A stretch of 64,000 bases of DNA from Pleomorphovibrio marinus (GCF_003347495.1 NZ_QCXY01000001.1:1240001-1304000); one strand, 5' to 3'; shown: positions 8,563 to 16,896, counted from the stretch's first letter. Notes: generated by a model not told the origin, from the letters alone. Translations and numbers: made by a program.

Positions 8563-9137
8563 GTGTGACTTGAATCATTCCTTCGGGAATGAATGTGCTT
8601 TGAAAAGGATGGAGGACTACTGGGCAACCAGTAGACAGGCCTTCCTATGGCGGCCTGAGGGCTTGCCCTGATTTTTCAGGGTTAGTTCTGAGACCTCAGG
8701 GGGCAGCCATCAAAGACGCTGCATTTGGCGGAAACGCTGGTTTGGTGAACGGCTAAGGAAAAACGGGGACAATAAGGCCTGTAGGTGGAGCTGATTCTCG
8801 ATGGCTACGGGACTGTAATGGGGGTGGAGCACGGCATATGTCCGGGAGGACATTTGAGCGTGGTATGCGGGCAGGCAGCATATCCTATTTCGCCTTTATT
8901 AACAACCTTGTTCATTCAGGGGAGGATTTATGGAAAAGAAGCAGGACCACCGCTAATTAATTAAACTAGCGCATTACCTTTAAGTGGTTGTTGGTATGAG
9001 GAGCCCCCGCATTATTGCGGGGCAGGCAGTGTGAGGTGAGAGTCTCACGCACAGCCTGTCCCGTTCTACGGGAGTTCTCCCGAAAATCGGGACAAGTTGT
9101 GGGAAGGTGGGGGTGCAATTCCCCCGCCTCACCCGAT
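8563..9137 (+). ncRNA. ORF-less group II intron, copy 1 (575 nt)
   Basis: The 5' end GTGTGAC matches the bacterial group II start GUGYGAC. The 3' end is ACCCGAT. Domain V core at 9029-9052 reads GTGTGAGGTGAGAG then TCTCACGCAC, close to the canonical GUGCGGUGAAAGUCGCACGUAC. Domain VI follows as a GTGGGGG/CCCCCGC stem with an unpaired A eight bases before the end. Over its length it matches copy 2 at 9868. No reverse transcriptase is encoded, so it would need help in trans to move. The exon junction (...ACGCCGT then TAGCG...) rebuilds the arm of the attC-like hairpin found at 9735-9772. REP-like inserts extend domain V, so splicing activity is uncertain. Confidence 0.75.
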
Positions 9138-9213
9138 TAGCGAACAGGCTATAACGATATAACTTGAAACGAAAATGGACGAACAAAAATGAGGAAATTT
9201 ATTCGGAAAACGA

Positions 9214-9639
9214 ATGACAGAAAATAAACAAATGAGAATAACAATCTCAGACAGACGAGATATTGACCTTGAAAAAATAATTGATTTGTATAAGGCAAAC
9301 CAATGGAGTTCAGCGGACAAACCAACTGAATTATATAATGCATTGAAAAATTCACACTCATTGTTTTCTGCTTGGGACAAAGATAAACTAGTTGGTATAG
9401 GTAATGCTATTTCAGACGGACACTTGGTTGTTTATTATCCTCATTTACTTGTTCATCCTGACTATCAAGGCAAAGGAATTGGCCAAATGATAGTAGAAAA
9501 AATGCAAGAAAAATATGGACACTTTCATATGCAAATGCTTACAGCAGACGGAAAGGCAATTGATTTTTATCAAAAAGTTGGTTTTAAGAGAGCAGGTCAA
9601 ACAGAACCAATGTGGATTTACAAAGGAGATGAACATTGA
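9214..9639 (+). CDS. GNAT family N-acetyltransferase
   Basis: 141 residues. The acetyl-CoA motif is clear at residues 80-95 (VHPDYQGKGIGQMIV, Q/RxxGxG/A type), followed by ADGKAIDFYQKVGFKRAG, the typical GNAT beta5-alpha4 region. It is a single-domain cytoplasmic acetyltransferase of unknown substrate. It lies alone between group II intron 1 and an attC-like hairpin at 9735 and is more AT-rich than the genes before 8.4 kb, consistent with a mobile gene cassette. An in-frame ATG at 9232 is an alternative start. Confidence 0.85.
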   Translation: MTENKQMRITISDRRDIDLEKIIDLYKANQWSSADKPTELYNALKNSHSLFSAWDKDKLVGIGNAISDGHLVVYYPHLLVHPDYQGKGIGQMIVEKMQEKYGHFHMQMLTADGKAIDFYQKVGFKRAGQTEPMWIYKGDEH

Positions 9640-9734
9640 CACTCTTAAATAGAATAATTCTGTAATACATTTGATAAAATATTGCTCGAAAAAACATTAG
9701 AAAAAAAATGATAACGGTGGACATAATAGAAGCC

Positions 9735-9772
9735 CGAACCGCTAACAGGCGTTTAGCAAAAAAGCGGGTTCA
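9735..9772. other. attC-like imperfect hairpin ending the GNAT cassette
   Basis: Nested inverted repeats GAACC ... GGTTC and GCTAA ... TTAGC form a bulged hairpin with core CGCTAAC and GCGTTTAGC, reminiscent of integron attC sites (RYYYAAC/GTTRRRY). It is not a perfect match to the consensus. The sequence at 8550-8560 before intron 1 is the exact reverse complement of 9747-9757. No integrase gene is visible. Confidence 0.5.
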
Positions 9773-9867
9773 GTGTTTTTTTTGAAAGTGAAGTGCTAAG
9801 TCCAAGTTCTGTCCTTTTAATGAAGTTCAGTGCAAAAAATCCCCACCTGCGTGTAGCTGCGAAACTT

Positions 9868-10377
9868 GTGTGACTTGAATCATTCCTTCGGGAAAGAATG
9901 CTTTGAAATGGATGGAAGACTTCTGAGAGATCAGAAGACAGGCCCTCCGATGGCGGCCTGAGGGCCTGCCCTGATTTCTCAGGGGGCAGCCATCAAAGAC
10001 GCTGCATTTAGCGGAAACGCTGGTTTGGTGAACGGCTAAGTAGTGTTGAAGCTCCTATATTGGGAGTGGAGCACGGCAAATGTCCGGGAGGACATTTGAG
10101 CGAGGAATGCGGGTAGGGAGCATACTATGTTTCTCATTCATTTACAACCTTGACTATTCAGGGGAGGATTTATGGAAAAGAGACAGGACCACCGCTAATT
10201 GATTAAATTAGTGCATTACCTTACAATGGTTATTAGTATGAAGAGCCCCCGAGGGATCTGGGCAGGCGGTGTGTGGTGAGAGTCTCACGCACAGCATGTC
10301 CTGTTTGACGGGAGTTCTCCCGAAAATCGGGACAAGTTGTGGGAACGTGGGGATGAAATTCCCCTGCGTGACCCGAT
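9868..10377 (+). ncRNA. ORF-less group II intron, copy 2 (510 nt)
   Basis: It begins GTGTGACTTGAATC and ends ACCCGAT, like copy 1. Domain V core at about 10269-10293 reads GTGTGTGGTGAGAG then TCTCACGCAC. Domain VI is a GTGGGGA/TCCCCTGC stem. Internal segments shared with copy 1 include GGCAGCCATCAAAGACGC and GGTTTGGTGAACGGCTAA. No protein is encoded. The 3' exon TACCTACA forms an inverted repeat with TGTAGGTA at 11482, at the far end of the two-gene cassette. Confidence 0.75.
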
Positions 10378-10404
10378 TACCTACAATAACAATACTATCA
10401 TTTA

Positions 10405-10469
10405 TTTCCGTTTTTTGGAAACTATTTATATATTATTTCCATTTTTAGGAAACTTTTTTCGTATCTTTG
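10405..10469 (+). promoter_or_regulatory. Two 17-bp palindromic operators and -7 box
   Basis: TTTCCGTTTTTTGGAAA (10405-10421) and TTTCCATTTTTAGGAAA (10436-10452) are palindromes with centres 31 bp apart, three helical turns. TATCTTTG (10462-10469) matches the -7 consensus TAnnTTTG and ends four bases before the ATG at 10474, so the transcript would be nearly or fully leaderless. The second palindrome covers the expected -33 region, which suits autorepression by the downstream HTH protein. Confidence 0.65.
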
Positions 10470-10473
10470 TTGT

Positions 10474-10953
10474 ATGATAGTTATAAGTTCTGCTAATGGG
10501 AAAGAGTACAAAGTAGAGATAGAAGCAGTTCAAGCAAATGATTATAAATCTATTACGAAAAGCCGATACTTCTTTGATTGGAAAAAAGAACAATCACAGG
10601 AGGTTTATAAAATAAAAATTGTTGGGTCAAGCGATATTCTAGGACTTGTTTCAGTTGAACGAATTCCAGAAGAATGGCGAATTCATATTAGGCTAATTAC
10701 TGTATCTAAAGAAAACAAAGGAAGAGACAAAGAATATGAAAATATTGCTGGTAATCTTATCACATTCATTTCAAAAATTGCCGTTAGAGAATACGGAGAA
10801 CTTGCCTGTGTATCATTAAAACCAAAGGGAGCAATAGCGCAACACTATATTGATAAATTTGGAATGAATATAACGGGAATGACTTTAAGCGTTGAAATAG
10901 CAGAAATACTAGAGTTAATTAACACTTATGATCATGATTATGGGGAAAAATAA
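10474..10953 (+). CDS. GNAT-like protein, putative toxin of a two-gene module
   Basis: 159 residues. The order of predicted strands and helices (SRYFFDWKKE, YKIKIVGSSDILGLVSVE, RIHIRLITVSKENKG, YGELACVSLKPKGAIAQHYIDKFGM) resembles a compact GNAT fold, but the acetyl-CoA loop is not canonical (SKENKGRDKEYEN). The following HTH gene overlaps it by 26 bases, so the two are translationally coupled. A GNAT-like toxin with HTH antitoxin is inferred from this layout and from the autoregulatory palindromes. The role is not proven by motif. Confidence 0.6.
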   Translation: MIVISSANGKEYKVEIEAVQANDYKSITKSRYFFDWKKEQSQEVYKIKIVGSSDILGLVSVERIPEEWRIHIRLITVSKENKGRDKEYENIAGNLITFISKIAVREYGELACVSLKPKGAIAQHYIDKFGMNITGMTLSVEIAEILELINTYDHDYGEK

Positions 10954-11479
10954 ATTCAAAGAAATTGAAGGTGCTGAATTCGGCGTAGATTCTCGCTATA
11001 CTTCAAAAAAGAAGCAACTAGATGATGGCAAAGCACTTATGGAGGCTAGACTTCAAAGAATGAAGAACCTATCTTCTGACAAAATTATAAAGGCTAAATT
11101 ATTACAACTAAAACTGAAGATGGAGGAGTTTATAAAAGAGCCTATCTATCAAGAGGAAAATCACTTTACAAAATTCTTGACTTCATATATTGATGCGATT
11201 TATAGCAAGAGAATTGACTTTGCTAAGGATATTGATATTGACGCTAATCTGTTAAGTAAAATAGTAAATAATCACCGTAAGCCTAAGGAAGATTTTCTAT
11301 TGAGGTTGATGATCCATTCAGAAAAGACTTATAATAATATTTGTCATTTTCACAAAAAGATATGGTACCAAGTGTACTTCCAAGAAAAGCTTTCTGGGCT
11401 TATGGCGAATCAAGATCAATGGAGACCTAACGTGGAAAGACACGTTAAAATCAAAAATCTAACCAGCGTAGATGATTAA
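10928..11479 (+). CDS. HTH protein, putative antitoxin/autorepressor
   Basis: 183 residues, charged and lysine-rich. Residues 95-125 (KRIDFAKDIDIDANLLSKIVNNHRKP) look like the helix-turn-helix of an XRE/HigA-type protein: an alanine before the turn and LLSKIVN as recognition helix. The start overlaps the preceding gene by 26 bases; the ATG at 10934 or 10940 is equally possible. It is the likely ligand of the two palindromes at 10405-10452. The cassette ends just after its stop at an inverted repeat of the 5' border. Confidence 0.6.
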   Translation: MIMIMGKNKFKEIEGAEFGVDSRYTSKKKQLDDGKALMEARLQRMKNLSSDKIIKAKLLQLKLKMEEFIKEPIYQEENHFTKFLTSYIDAIYSKRIDFAKDIDIDANLLSKIVNNHRKPKEDFLLRLMIHSEKTYNNICHFHKKIWYQVYFQEKLSGLMANQDQWRPNVERHVKIKNLTSVDD

Positions 11480-11480
11480 A

Positions 11481-11521
11481 CTGTAGGTAATCGTGGATGG
11501 CCGCAGGCCATAAGCCTGCGG
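11481..11521. repeat. Cassette right border: inverted repeat and hairpin
   Basis: CTGTAGGTAATCG (11481-11493) is the inverted complement of CGATTACCTACA at 10374-10385, so the two-gene cassette is bracketed by 12-bp inverted repeats. A perfect hairpin CCGCAGGC-CATAA-GCCTGCGG follows at 11501-11521. Confidence 0.6.
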
Positions 11522-11725
11522 AGTACTCCTCACTATTTATCCCGAGCATCGGGACGGGGCAGGCAAGGGCAGGCAGTCCCCCACGCTGCATCTTGGCCCC
11601 TCGTTAGCCCCGACAGCCGTACGGGTCTAAAAAGGTCATTTCTTAACACCCAGTCCCAGTTCACTGGATTGTAGGTTGCGCCCGCCTGAATGACAAAGTC
11701 GGGCAGTATTTGAGGTAATAGGAAA
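11522..11725. other. Cassette spacer with REP-like pieces
   Basis: There is no gene. It contains CCCGAGCATCGGG and GGGGCAGGCAAGGGCAGGC blocks shared with the start-codon repeat family, and an isolated attC-core-like TCGTTAGCC at about 11601. Confidence 0.35.
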
Positions 11726-11956
11726 TCGAGTATGAATCAATCGCCATTCGTAGCGATCCTTATCAAACATGCGAGATTCCCCGAATCTATTCCGGGGCAG
11801 GCTATCCCGACCTTCGGTGCGGGACAAGTTGTGTCAGTCTCACCCGCAGCCTGTCCCGTTTTACGGGAGTTCTGTGGGAAGGAAGGGGTGAATTGAAATT
11901 CACGAACGCCTTAGAATAATGAAAAAGAGTGAGTATATTCCCCTACCTTACCCAGT
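11726..11956 (+). ncRNA. Degenerate 3' part of a third group II intron, invaded by a repeat
   Basis: From about 11826 the sequence follows copies 1 and 2: CAGTCTCACCCGCAGCC, then GGGAGTTCTGTGGGAAGG (domain V end), GGGGTGAATTGAAATTC, CCCCTACCTTACCCAG (domain VI). The domain VI loop carries about 40 extra bases, and the domain V core is damaged. The 3' junction TTACCTGCAAGC parallels TTACCTACA of copy 2. Bases 11726-11825 contain a diverged start-codon repeat (GAAATCGAG, TGCGAGATTCCCCGAA, GGGGCAGGC). No 5' intron half is present. It is almost certainly inactive. Confidence 0.55.
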
Positions 11957-11980
11957 TACCTGCAAGCAAAACCAAATAGA

Positions 11981-12559
11981 ATGACCGATCAAATAAAAAT
12001 CGAGGAAATCATAAATTCAATTTATCAGGTTTCATCTGCTTCTCGTGCAAAAATCACCTCCGCCATGGAAATTGAATTTTTTGAAATGGGATTTGATTTT
12101 ATTTCAGTAAATAAGAAAAACATTAAGGAGTATTTTGTATTGGAAGGTATTTGTGGAAGTTATATAACCAATCCTGATGGAGATAAGGTTTTTATTTCTT
12201 TTTTTCCTGAAAAATCTATTCTTTCGCCTTTCACCACAAGAACCTCAAAGGGGTTTTCTCTTATAACAATTAAGGCATTGACCAATATGAAAATAGGTAG
12301 TATAAATGCTGAGGTCTTTGAAAAATTGATGGTGGAAGATCTTGAGATAAGAGAATTTGCAAATACCGTTTTGAGAAACGAATTGAAAAAGAAGGTTGAA
12401 AAAGAAATTGGTTTTGCATCTTTATCGGCTAAAGAGCGGTTAATTAAGTTAAGACAAGAGCTCCCGTATCTAGAAAATATTATTCCCCATCCCTATATTG
12501 CCTCTTACTTAGGAATCACGAATGTTTCATTGAGCAGACTAAGAAAAGAAATTCGATAA
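11981..12559 (+). CDS. Crp/Fnr family transcriptional regulator
   Basis: 192 residues. Residues 15-115 have the cyclic-nucleotide-binding-like beta-barrel of Bacteroidota Crp/Fnr proteins (KEYFVLEGICGSYIT, FPEKSILSPFTTRTSKG); the phosphate-binding arginine is not evident, so the effector is unknown. The C-terminal winged helix has SAKERLIKLRQ and IASYLGITNVSLSRLRKEI, the recognition helix. It starts 24 bases after the degenerate intron and is AT-rich. A target is not visible; the barrel protein gene downstream lies 84 bases away. Confidence 0.85.
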   Translation: MTDQIKIEEIINSIYQVSSASRAKITSAMEIEFFEMGFDFISVNKKNIKEYFVLEGICGSYITNPDGDKVFISFFPEKSILSPFTTRTSKGFSLITIKALTNMKIGSINAEVFEKLMVEDLEIREFANTVLRNELKKKVEKEIGFASLSAKERLIKLRQELPYLENIIPHPYIASYLGITNVSLSRLRKEIR

Positions 12560-12643
12560 CCACAATTCATTTTAACAAATGATAATGGAACTCAGCTGAT
12601 CAGCCTCCAACTTTGCATCATCGTTTAACTCTAAAACAAAAAA

Positions 12644-13219
12644 ATGCAAAGGATATCATTAATATTGGCTCTGTTATTAGCTCTGAATTTTCATGCTCAG
12701 TCTCAAAGTAATTTGATTGCACTGGAAATAGACCCCGCTCCTTATTTACTTAACGGATATTCAGTAAGCTTGAAATACAGTTCAAAAAAATTGCCTAAGG
12801 TTTCATTGATGGGCTCAATCTTTTCTTCGGATTTCCCTGATGCCATGATGGCAAAATCGAATAAAGAGAAGGGATGGGTAAACATGAAATTCAGACCAAG
12901 TTACGCACTTTTCGCAGATTATTATTTGAACAAAGACAGGAAAGGATTTCATTTTGGCCCTTCTGTCTTCTTCTACAACAAAAGCGTAACGCTTGAGCCG
13001 TATAAAAGGGAAATCGACCATTCCACTATATATCCAAACCTAAGAATCGCATATATCTATTATCCATTTAAAAATATAGGCTTATACTTAAATCCTTATC
13101 TGAATTTTGGGTCTGAAATAAACACAAAAGGGCCACATTCTATTGATGGAGTGAAATTTGAGCCAGCAAAATTTCACTATGTTGCTGCATTGCATATTGG
13201 CTATAGTATAAGACTATAA
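12644..13219 (+). CDS. Probable small outer-membrane beta-barrel protein
   Basis: 191 residues with a Sec signal peptide (LILALLLALNFHAQSQS). The mature part has alternating strands rich in Tyr/Phe (YSVSLKYSS, FGPSVFFYNKSV, GLYLNPYLNFGSE) and ends in GYSIRL, as in porin-family barrels. No family name can be given. It follows a Crp/Fnr regulator and lies 13 bases before the broken serine hydrolase gene, so they may share a transcript. Confidence 0.6.
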   Translation: MQRISLILALLLALNFHAQSQSNLIALEIDPAPYLLNGYSVSLKYSSKKLPKVSLMGSIFSSDFPDAMMAKSNKEKGWVNMKFRPSYALFADYYLNKDRKGFHFGPSVFFYNKSVTLEPYKREIDHSTIYPNLRIAYIYYPFKNIGLYLNPYLNFGSEINTKGPHSIDGVKFEPAKFHYVAALHIGYSIRL

Positions 13220-13232
13220 ACAAAATTCAGCT

Positions 13233-14352
13233 GTGATAAGATTACTAGTTACCTTTATGATCACAACCATTATGTACTGTAATACAATTTCAAAAAACGA
13301 AACTGCTATTGAAACTTTGTTAAAAAGAGAAGTAGAACAAGGTAATACACCTTCTGTACAATACTTTTTGTTTGATAAAGACAGTGTAATTTACAAATTC
13401 CAAATTGGGTATGCTGACATTAAAAACAGAAAATTAGTAGATGAAAGCACCACCTATAATGCCTATTCTGTTACAAAAACCTTTACTGCTCTCGCCATAC
13501 AACAATTAGCAGAAAAGAACTTAATTGATATTGATGAGCCCGTGAAAGCATATCTTCCAGAACTCCCTTATTCAGAACATATTACTATACGGCAATTGCT
13601 CAGTCATTCATCTGGTATTCCAAATCCAATTCCCTTGAATTGGATTCATTTAACTTCAGAGCATAAATCATTTAACAGTAATGACTTTTTTGAAGAAATT
13701 ATTCGAAGGAATAGCAAAGTCAAATTAAAGCCCAATGAGAAGTTTGCTTATTCCAATATTGGGTATGTTTTACTTGGACAGCTGATTGAAAAGATTTCTG
13801 GGCTTAGTTACGAAGAGTATATTAATATAATGATAATCAAAAAAATTAATCTTGAACCACATGAACTTGGTTTTATTATCACAAATCAAGATGGTCATGC
13901 CAAAGGTTATCAAAAAATACTAAGCCTGACCAATATTATGTTAGGATTGTTTGTGGATAAATCAAAGTATATGACCAAGGCTGAAGGCAATTGGAAACGC
14001 TTATGGAGGTTTGATTGGAACTCCTAATGGTTTTGTAAAATATGCCCAAGAACTCCTAAAGCCCAATACTACCCTTATTTCAGATAATTATAAAAGTTTG
14101 TTATTTAACGAAAACCGTACAAACGATGGGAAAGCTACAGGTATGTGTCTTTCCTGGTTTAAAGGTAGTTTGAAAGGAAACACGTACTTTACCCATGCAG
14201 GTGGAGGTGGTGGATATTATTGTGAAATTAGAATTTACCCAGACAGTGGAATTGGAAGTGTAATTATGTTTAACAGGACTGGTATGTCAGACGAAAGATT
14301 TTTGAATAAACTTGACAACTATTTTGTTGATGAAAAGAATTCCAGCAGGTAA
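13233..14352 (+). pseudogene. Class C beta-lactamase-like serine hydrolase, frameshifted
   Basis: The first part (GTG start at 13233) carries YSVTKTF (SxxK nucleophile), LLSHSSG and FAYSNIGY (YxN). It then runs off frame near 13990 and stops at 14025-14027. Removing one T in GGCAATTGGAAACG restores a frame reading GNGNAYGGLIGTPNGFVKY that continues to 14352, with HAGGGGGY in the position of the KTG/HxG motif. All catalytic motifs are therefore present, but split by a single-base insertion. Peptidase or esterase activity in the periplasm would be expected if intact. A sequencing error is possible. Confidence 0.75.
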
Positions 14353-14431
14353 TGGGTAGCCCGACCCGATCCAAACGGATCAGGTTGACGCTGTCACTAT
14401 TTATCCAGAGCCTCGGGGTCGGGGCCCATTG

Positions 14432-14575
14432 GACAAAAAAGATTTTTTTGAATTCCGAAATGATCTAAAAACCAGAAGAGTTATAGAACGGAATTTAGAA
14501 ATAATCGGTAAGGCGGTGAACTGAATCCTTAAGGTAAATCCCGATATTCAGATCAAAAGAGATTAATGCAGGTCT
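14432..14575 (+). pseudogene. HepT-like (DUF86) fragment
   Basis: The translation RRVIERNLEIIGKAV then, after a frame change, VNPDIQ matches the conserved core of HepT/DUF86 HEPN toxins (xRAVERNLEIIGEA ... PDIxW). No start or catalytic R-x4-6-H is left. Confidence 0.5.
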
Positions 14576-14860
14576 AGTGTAAGGGAAGTATTATGCAAGG
14601 CAATTCAAAAATTATGGTTTTTTTTCCTGCTCAATTAGGCAATTTCTACTTGTATAAATAATTTATTGCCAGGTTCCCTTACCATATCTCACCATGCTAT
14701 TGGCACAAAGTTTAGTTTAATTTCTGCTTTTTTATACAGAATTTATTACATTGGGCGGTAAATCTTTTTAAAAATGAGTGGTAGAAGGGTATTATGCGGT
14801 GTAGCACCTTGATTTTCAGTAGCATTCAATTAGCTTTTAATCCCGATTTGCTTTTTTTAA
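14576..14860. other. AT-rich intergenic DNA
   Basis: No gene, repeat or clear promoter was recognised. Confidence 0.3.
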
Positions 14861-15025
14861 AGAGATGCTTCCCAACGGTTCAGGATTGGGGATAAATATT
14901 TTGTATTAAGTAAAGGGGAACAAAAATTCAATAAGCTAACAGCATTTGATAAAAATGGAAAAAACGTCGGGAAAATTTATGAGTTGGCGTTCATTGGCAA
15001 AAAAGAAGTATCAGTAAATTTTTAA
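14861..15025 (+). pseudogene. C-terminal remnant of an unidentified small gene
   Basis: A frame without start codon, opened after a TAA at 14858, runs 54 codons and reads GDKYFVLSKGEQKFNKL then FDKNGKNVGKIYELAFIG. It has normal protein-like composition, suggesting a 5'-truncated gene. No family is recognised. Confidence 0.35.
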
Positions 15026-15086
15026 TTTTTAAGGCAAATCCCTAAAATCCTTTTGACAGGATAGGGGTAATAAAAACTATTAAATT

Positions 15087-15893
15087 ATGAAGACATTTAC
15101 AAAATTAATGTTAGGAGTAATTATTTTGTGCCATTCAGGATGTGGTACACTAAAAGTTTATGAGGCAACTGTAACATCTAACAGCCCTTCCAAAAATGAA
15201 GTTACGAAAACTAATGCTTTACAGGATTTTTTAAGAGACAATCCAAAGCCAAAAGTTGTACTACGGGTGCCTTCCCCTACTCATGATGTCACTTCTGCTG
15301 AACAAAATAAGTTAACTAGATACTATAATCTGATTGAAAGAGAGTTCCTAAAATCCGGGTATACTGTAAGAGACAGGGGCTTGTTAACGCAACTATTAAG
15401 GAACGGTCAAGTCACTTATGATGAAATATCCCGTCAAATTGATACGGATTTAATTATCGAAGTATTGGATATTGACTTATGTAACGATTATTCTGTGTAT
15501 AATTTTTCGATTCCGATGAGAAACAATGAAACGTATAGACTTTCGGAGTTTCAAGGTCTTGGTAATAGCATCAACTGTATGTATGGAAAATTAGAAGTTC
15601 GTGTGAGCATAGTACATTCAGGCGAACTAGGAGGAATAGTTAAAACGCATCATTCAAATTGTGATGGGGGTAACAAATTTTACTTTAGAGCTCTTGAAAA
15701 AGGATCTGGAGAATTAAAGAAGGATGTAAGTGCCAATAACCTAAGAAAAAGAGCAAGGGTCACCTGGTATAATACGGGCAAATGGTATAGTAAATTGACT
15801 TCTAACTATATATGTACGGATGAAAAAGGGCAAGAGGAAAATATTGAAATGCTAACAAAAGGGCTTATTAAGGAACTAATCATTTCAGAATAA
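15087..15893 (+). CDS. Putative lipoprotein, possibly CsgG-like
   Basis: 268 residues with signal peptide and lipobox (LCHSGCG, Cys about residue 19). Residues 70-140 (YYNLIEREFLKSGYTVRDRGLLTQLL and DTDLIIEVLDID) resemble the alpha/beta core of CsgG/TolB-N-like lipoproteins, where a repeated helix-strand unit precedes an I-I-E-V strand. The similarity is weak. The C-terminal part contains several Cys residues and is not recognised. It lies alone, AT-rich, near the end of the accessory region. Confidence 0.55.
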   Translation: MKTFTKLMLGVIILCHSGCGTLKVYEATVTSNSPSKNEVTKTNALQDFLRDNPKPKVVLRVPSPTHDVTSAEQNKLTRYYNLIEREFLKSGYTVRDRGLLTQLLRNGQVTYDEISRQIDTDLIIEVLDIDLCNDYSVYNFSIPMRNNETYRLSEFQGLGNSINCMYGKLEVRVSIVHSGELGGIVKTHHSNCDGGNKFYFRALEKGSGELKKDVSANNLRKRARVTWYNTGKWYSKLTSNYICTDEKGQEENIEMLTKGLIKELIISE

Positions 15894-15990
15894 CCCATTT
15901 TAAATAGCTAAAAATTTTACAAATGTTTGTGGTAATAGAGGAAAAATGGCACCTTCTTGAACTTAATTACTCATATGTCACGGAAAAGAA

Positions 15991-16896
15991 CTAATCCAGT
16001 ACATTTTGGTTATCTCTTACCTCCTTAAATTTATAGGCATAGGTTGCGGGTGCTATGGGTTTGCCACGATCATAGGAATAGGCCTTGGTGAAACTGGCTC
16101 CAAATAGAAATACCAGGGAGGAATAGAAGATCCACAGCAATACCACGACTATGGAAGCCACCACATCATAAAAATCCTCCAGGTCACGTTTCACCACAAA
16201 CTCCCAGAGTAAAAAATATCCAATTATGATCAATATCGAAGTCACCAAAGCCCCGACAAAGGTGGGGCCCCACTGAATCTGTACTGCCGGAAGCACTTTG
16301 TACAACAGGCTGAACCATAGGAACACCAAAACAGCGGTGATAGTATTGACAAGAATGGAGGTAAGGGTCCAATTTCCCTCCCCTCCGCCTGAACCCAACA
16401 GCAGTTCCAGGAACCATTCCACCGCCACAGAGGAAAAGAGCAGTATACCTGATCCCATTACTAGGAAGAAGGTCAGGATTCGTTCCATCCAAATCCTTTC
16501 CCATGGGTTGTCAAAATCAGGTTTTACCCGCCATAGGTCATTGAGGGAGTTTTGAAAAAGCCGAAAAAGCTGTGTGGAAAGCCAGAAGATGACCACTGAA
16601 TAAAGGAGCTGGGAGAAAACACTCTCTGCTGCTTGTTCCTTATAATTCTCAGTGATCACCACCACGATATTGGCACCCTCTTCCCCGACTACGTTGGACA
16701 GCTGCTCCTTGAGTTCGCCAAGTATGTACTCTACCGAAAAGAAGATGCTAAAGAAATAGACGATAATGAGCAGCATGGAAGGCAGCGCAAACAGGGAAAA
16801 GTAAGCAATGGCTGAGGCAAACTTCACGGGGTGGTTTTCCGAAAAAATGTGGAAGGAAGTTTTGGAAAGGGATAGGCACTTTTTTAGAAAGCTCAT
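15991..16896 (-). CDS. YihY/BrkB family inner-membrane protein
   Basis: 301 residues with six hydrophobic segments: FASAIAYFSLFALPSMLLIIVYF near the start, then YSVVIFWLSTQLFRLF, FFLVMGSGILLFSSVAVEW, TITAVLVFLWFSLLY, FVGALVTSILIIIGYFLL and VVLLWIFYSSLVFLFG. A conserved LNDLWRVKPD loop and the C-terminal FGASFTKAYSYDRGKPIAP are typical of the YihY/virulence factor BrkB family (once mis-named ribonuclease BN). Function is not established. A broken copy lies at 6541-6780. The lipoprotein gene at 17201 is divergent. Confidence 0.9.
   Translation of the reverse strand: MSFLKKCLSLSKTSFHIFSENHPVKFASAIAYFSLFALPSMLLIIVYFFSIFFSVEYILGELKEQLSNVVGEEGANIVVVITENYKEQAAESVFSQLLYSVVIFWLSTQLFRLFQNSLNDLWRVKPDFDNPWERIWMERILTFFLVMGSGILLFSSVAVEWFLELLLGSGGGEGNWTLTSILVNTITAVLVFLWFSLLYKVLPAVQIQWGPTFVGALVTSILIIIGYFLLWEFVVKRDLEDFYDVVASIVVVLLWIFYSSLVFLFGASFTKAYSYDRGKPIAPATYAYKFKEVRDNQNVLD

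Noticed and set aside
8563-10377. HEARO, GOLLD or other large non-intron RNA
   Set aside because: The GUGYGAC start, domain V core and domain VI end fit a group II intron better; no IscB or phage genes are adjacent.
8435-10380. Full integron with integrase
   Set aside because: attC-like hairpins are present, but no tyrosine integrase is in the window; only a cassette-like array can be claimed.
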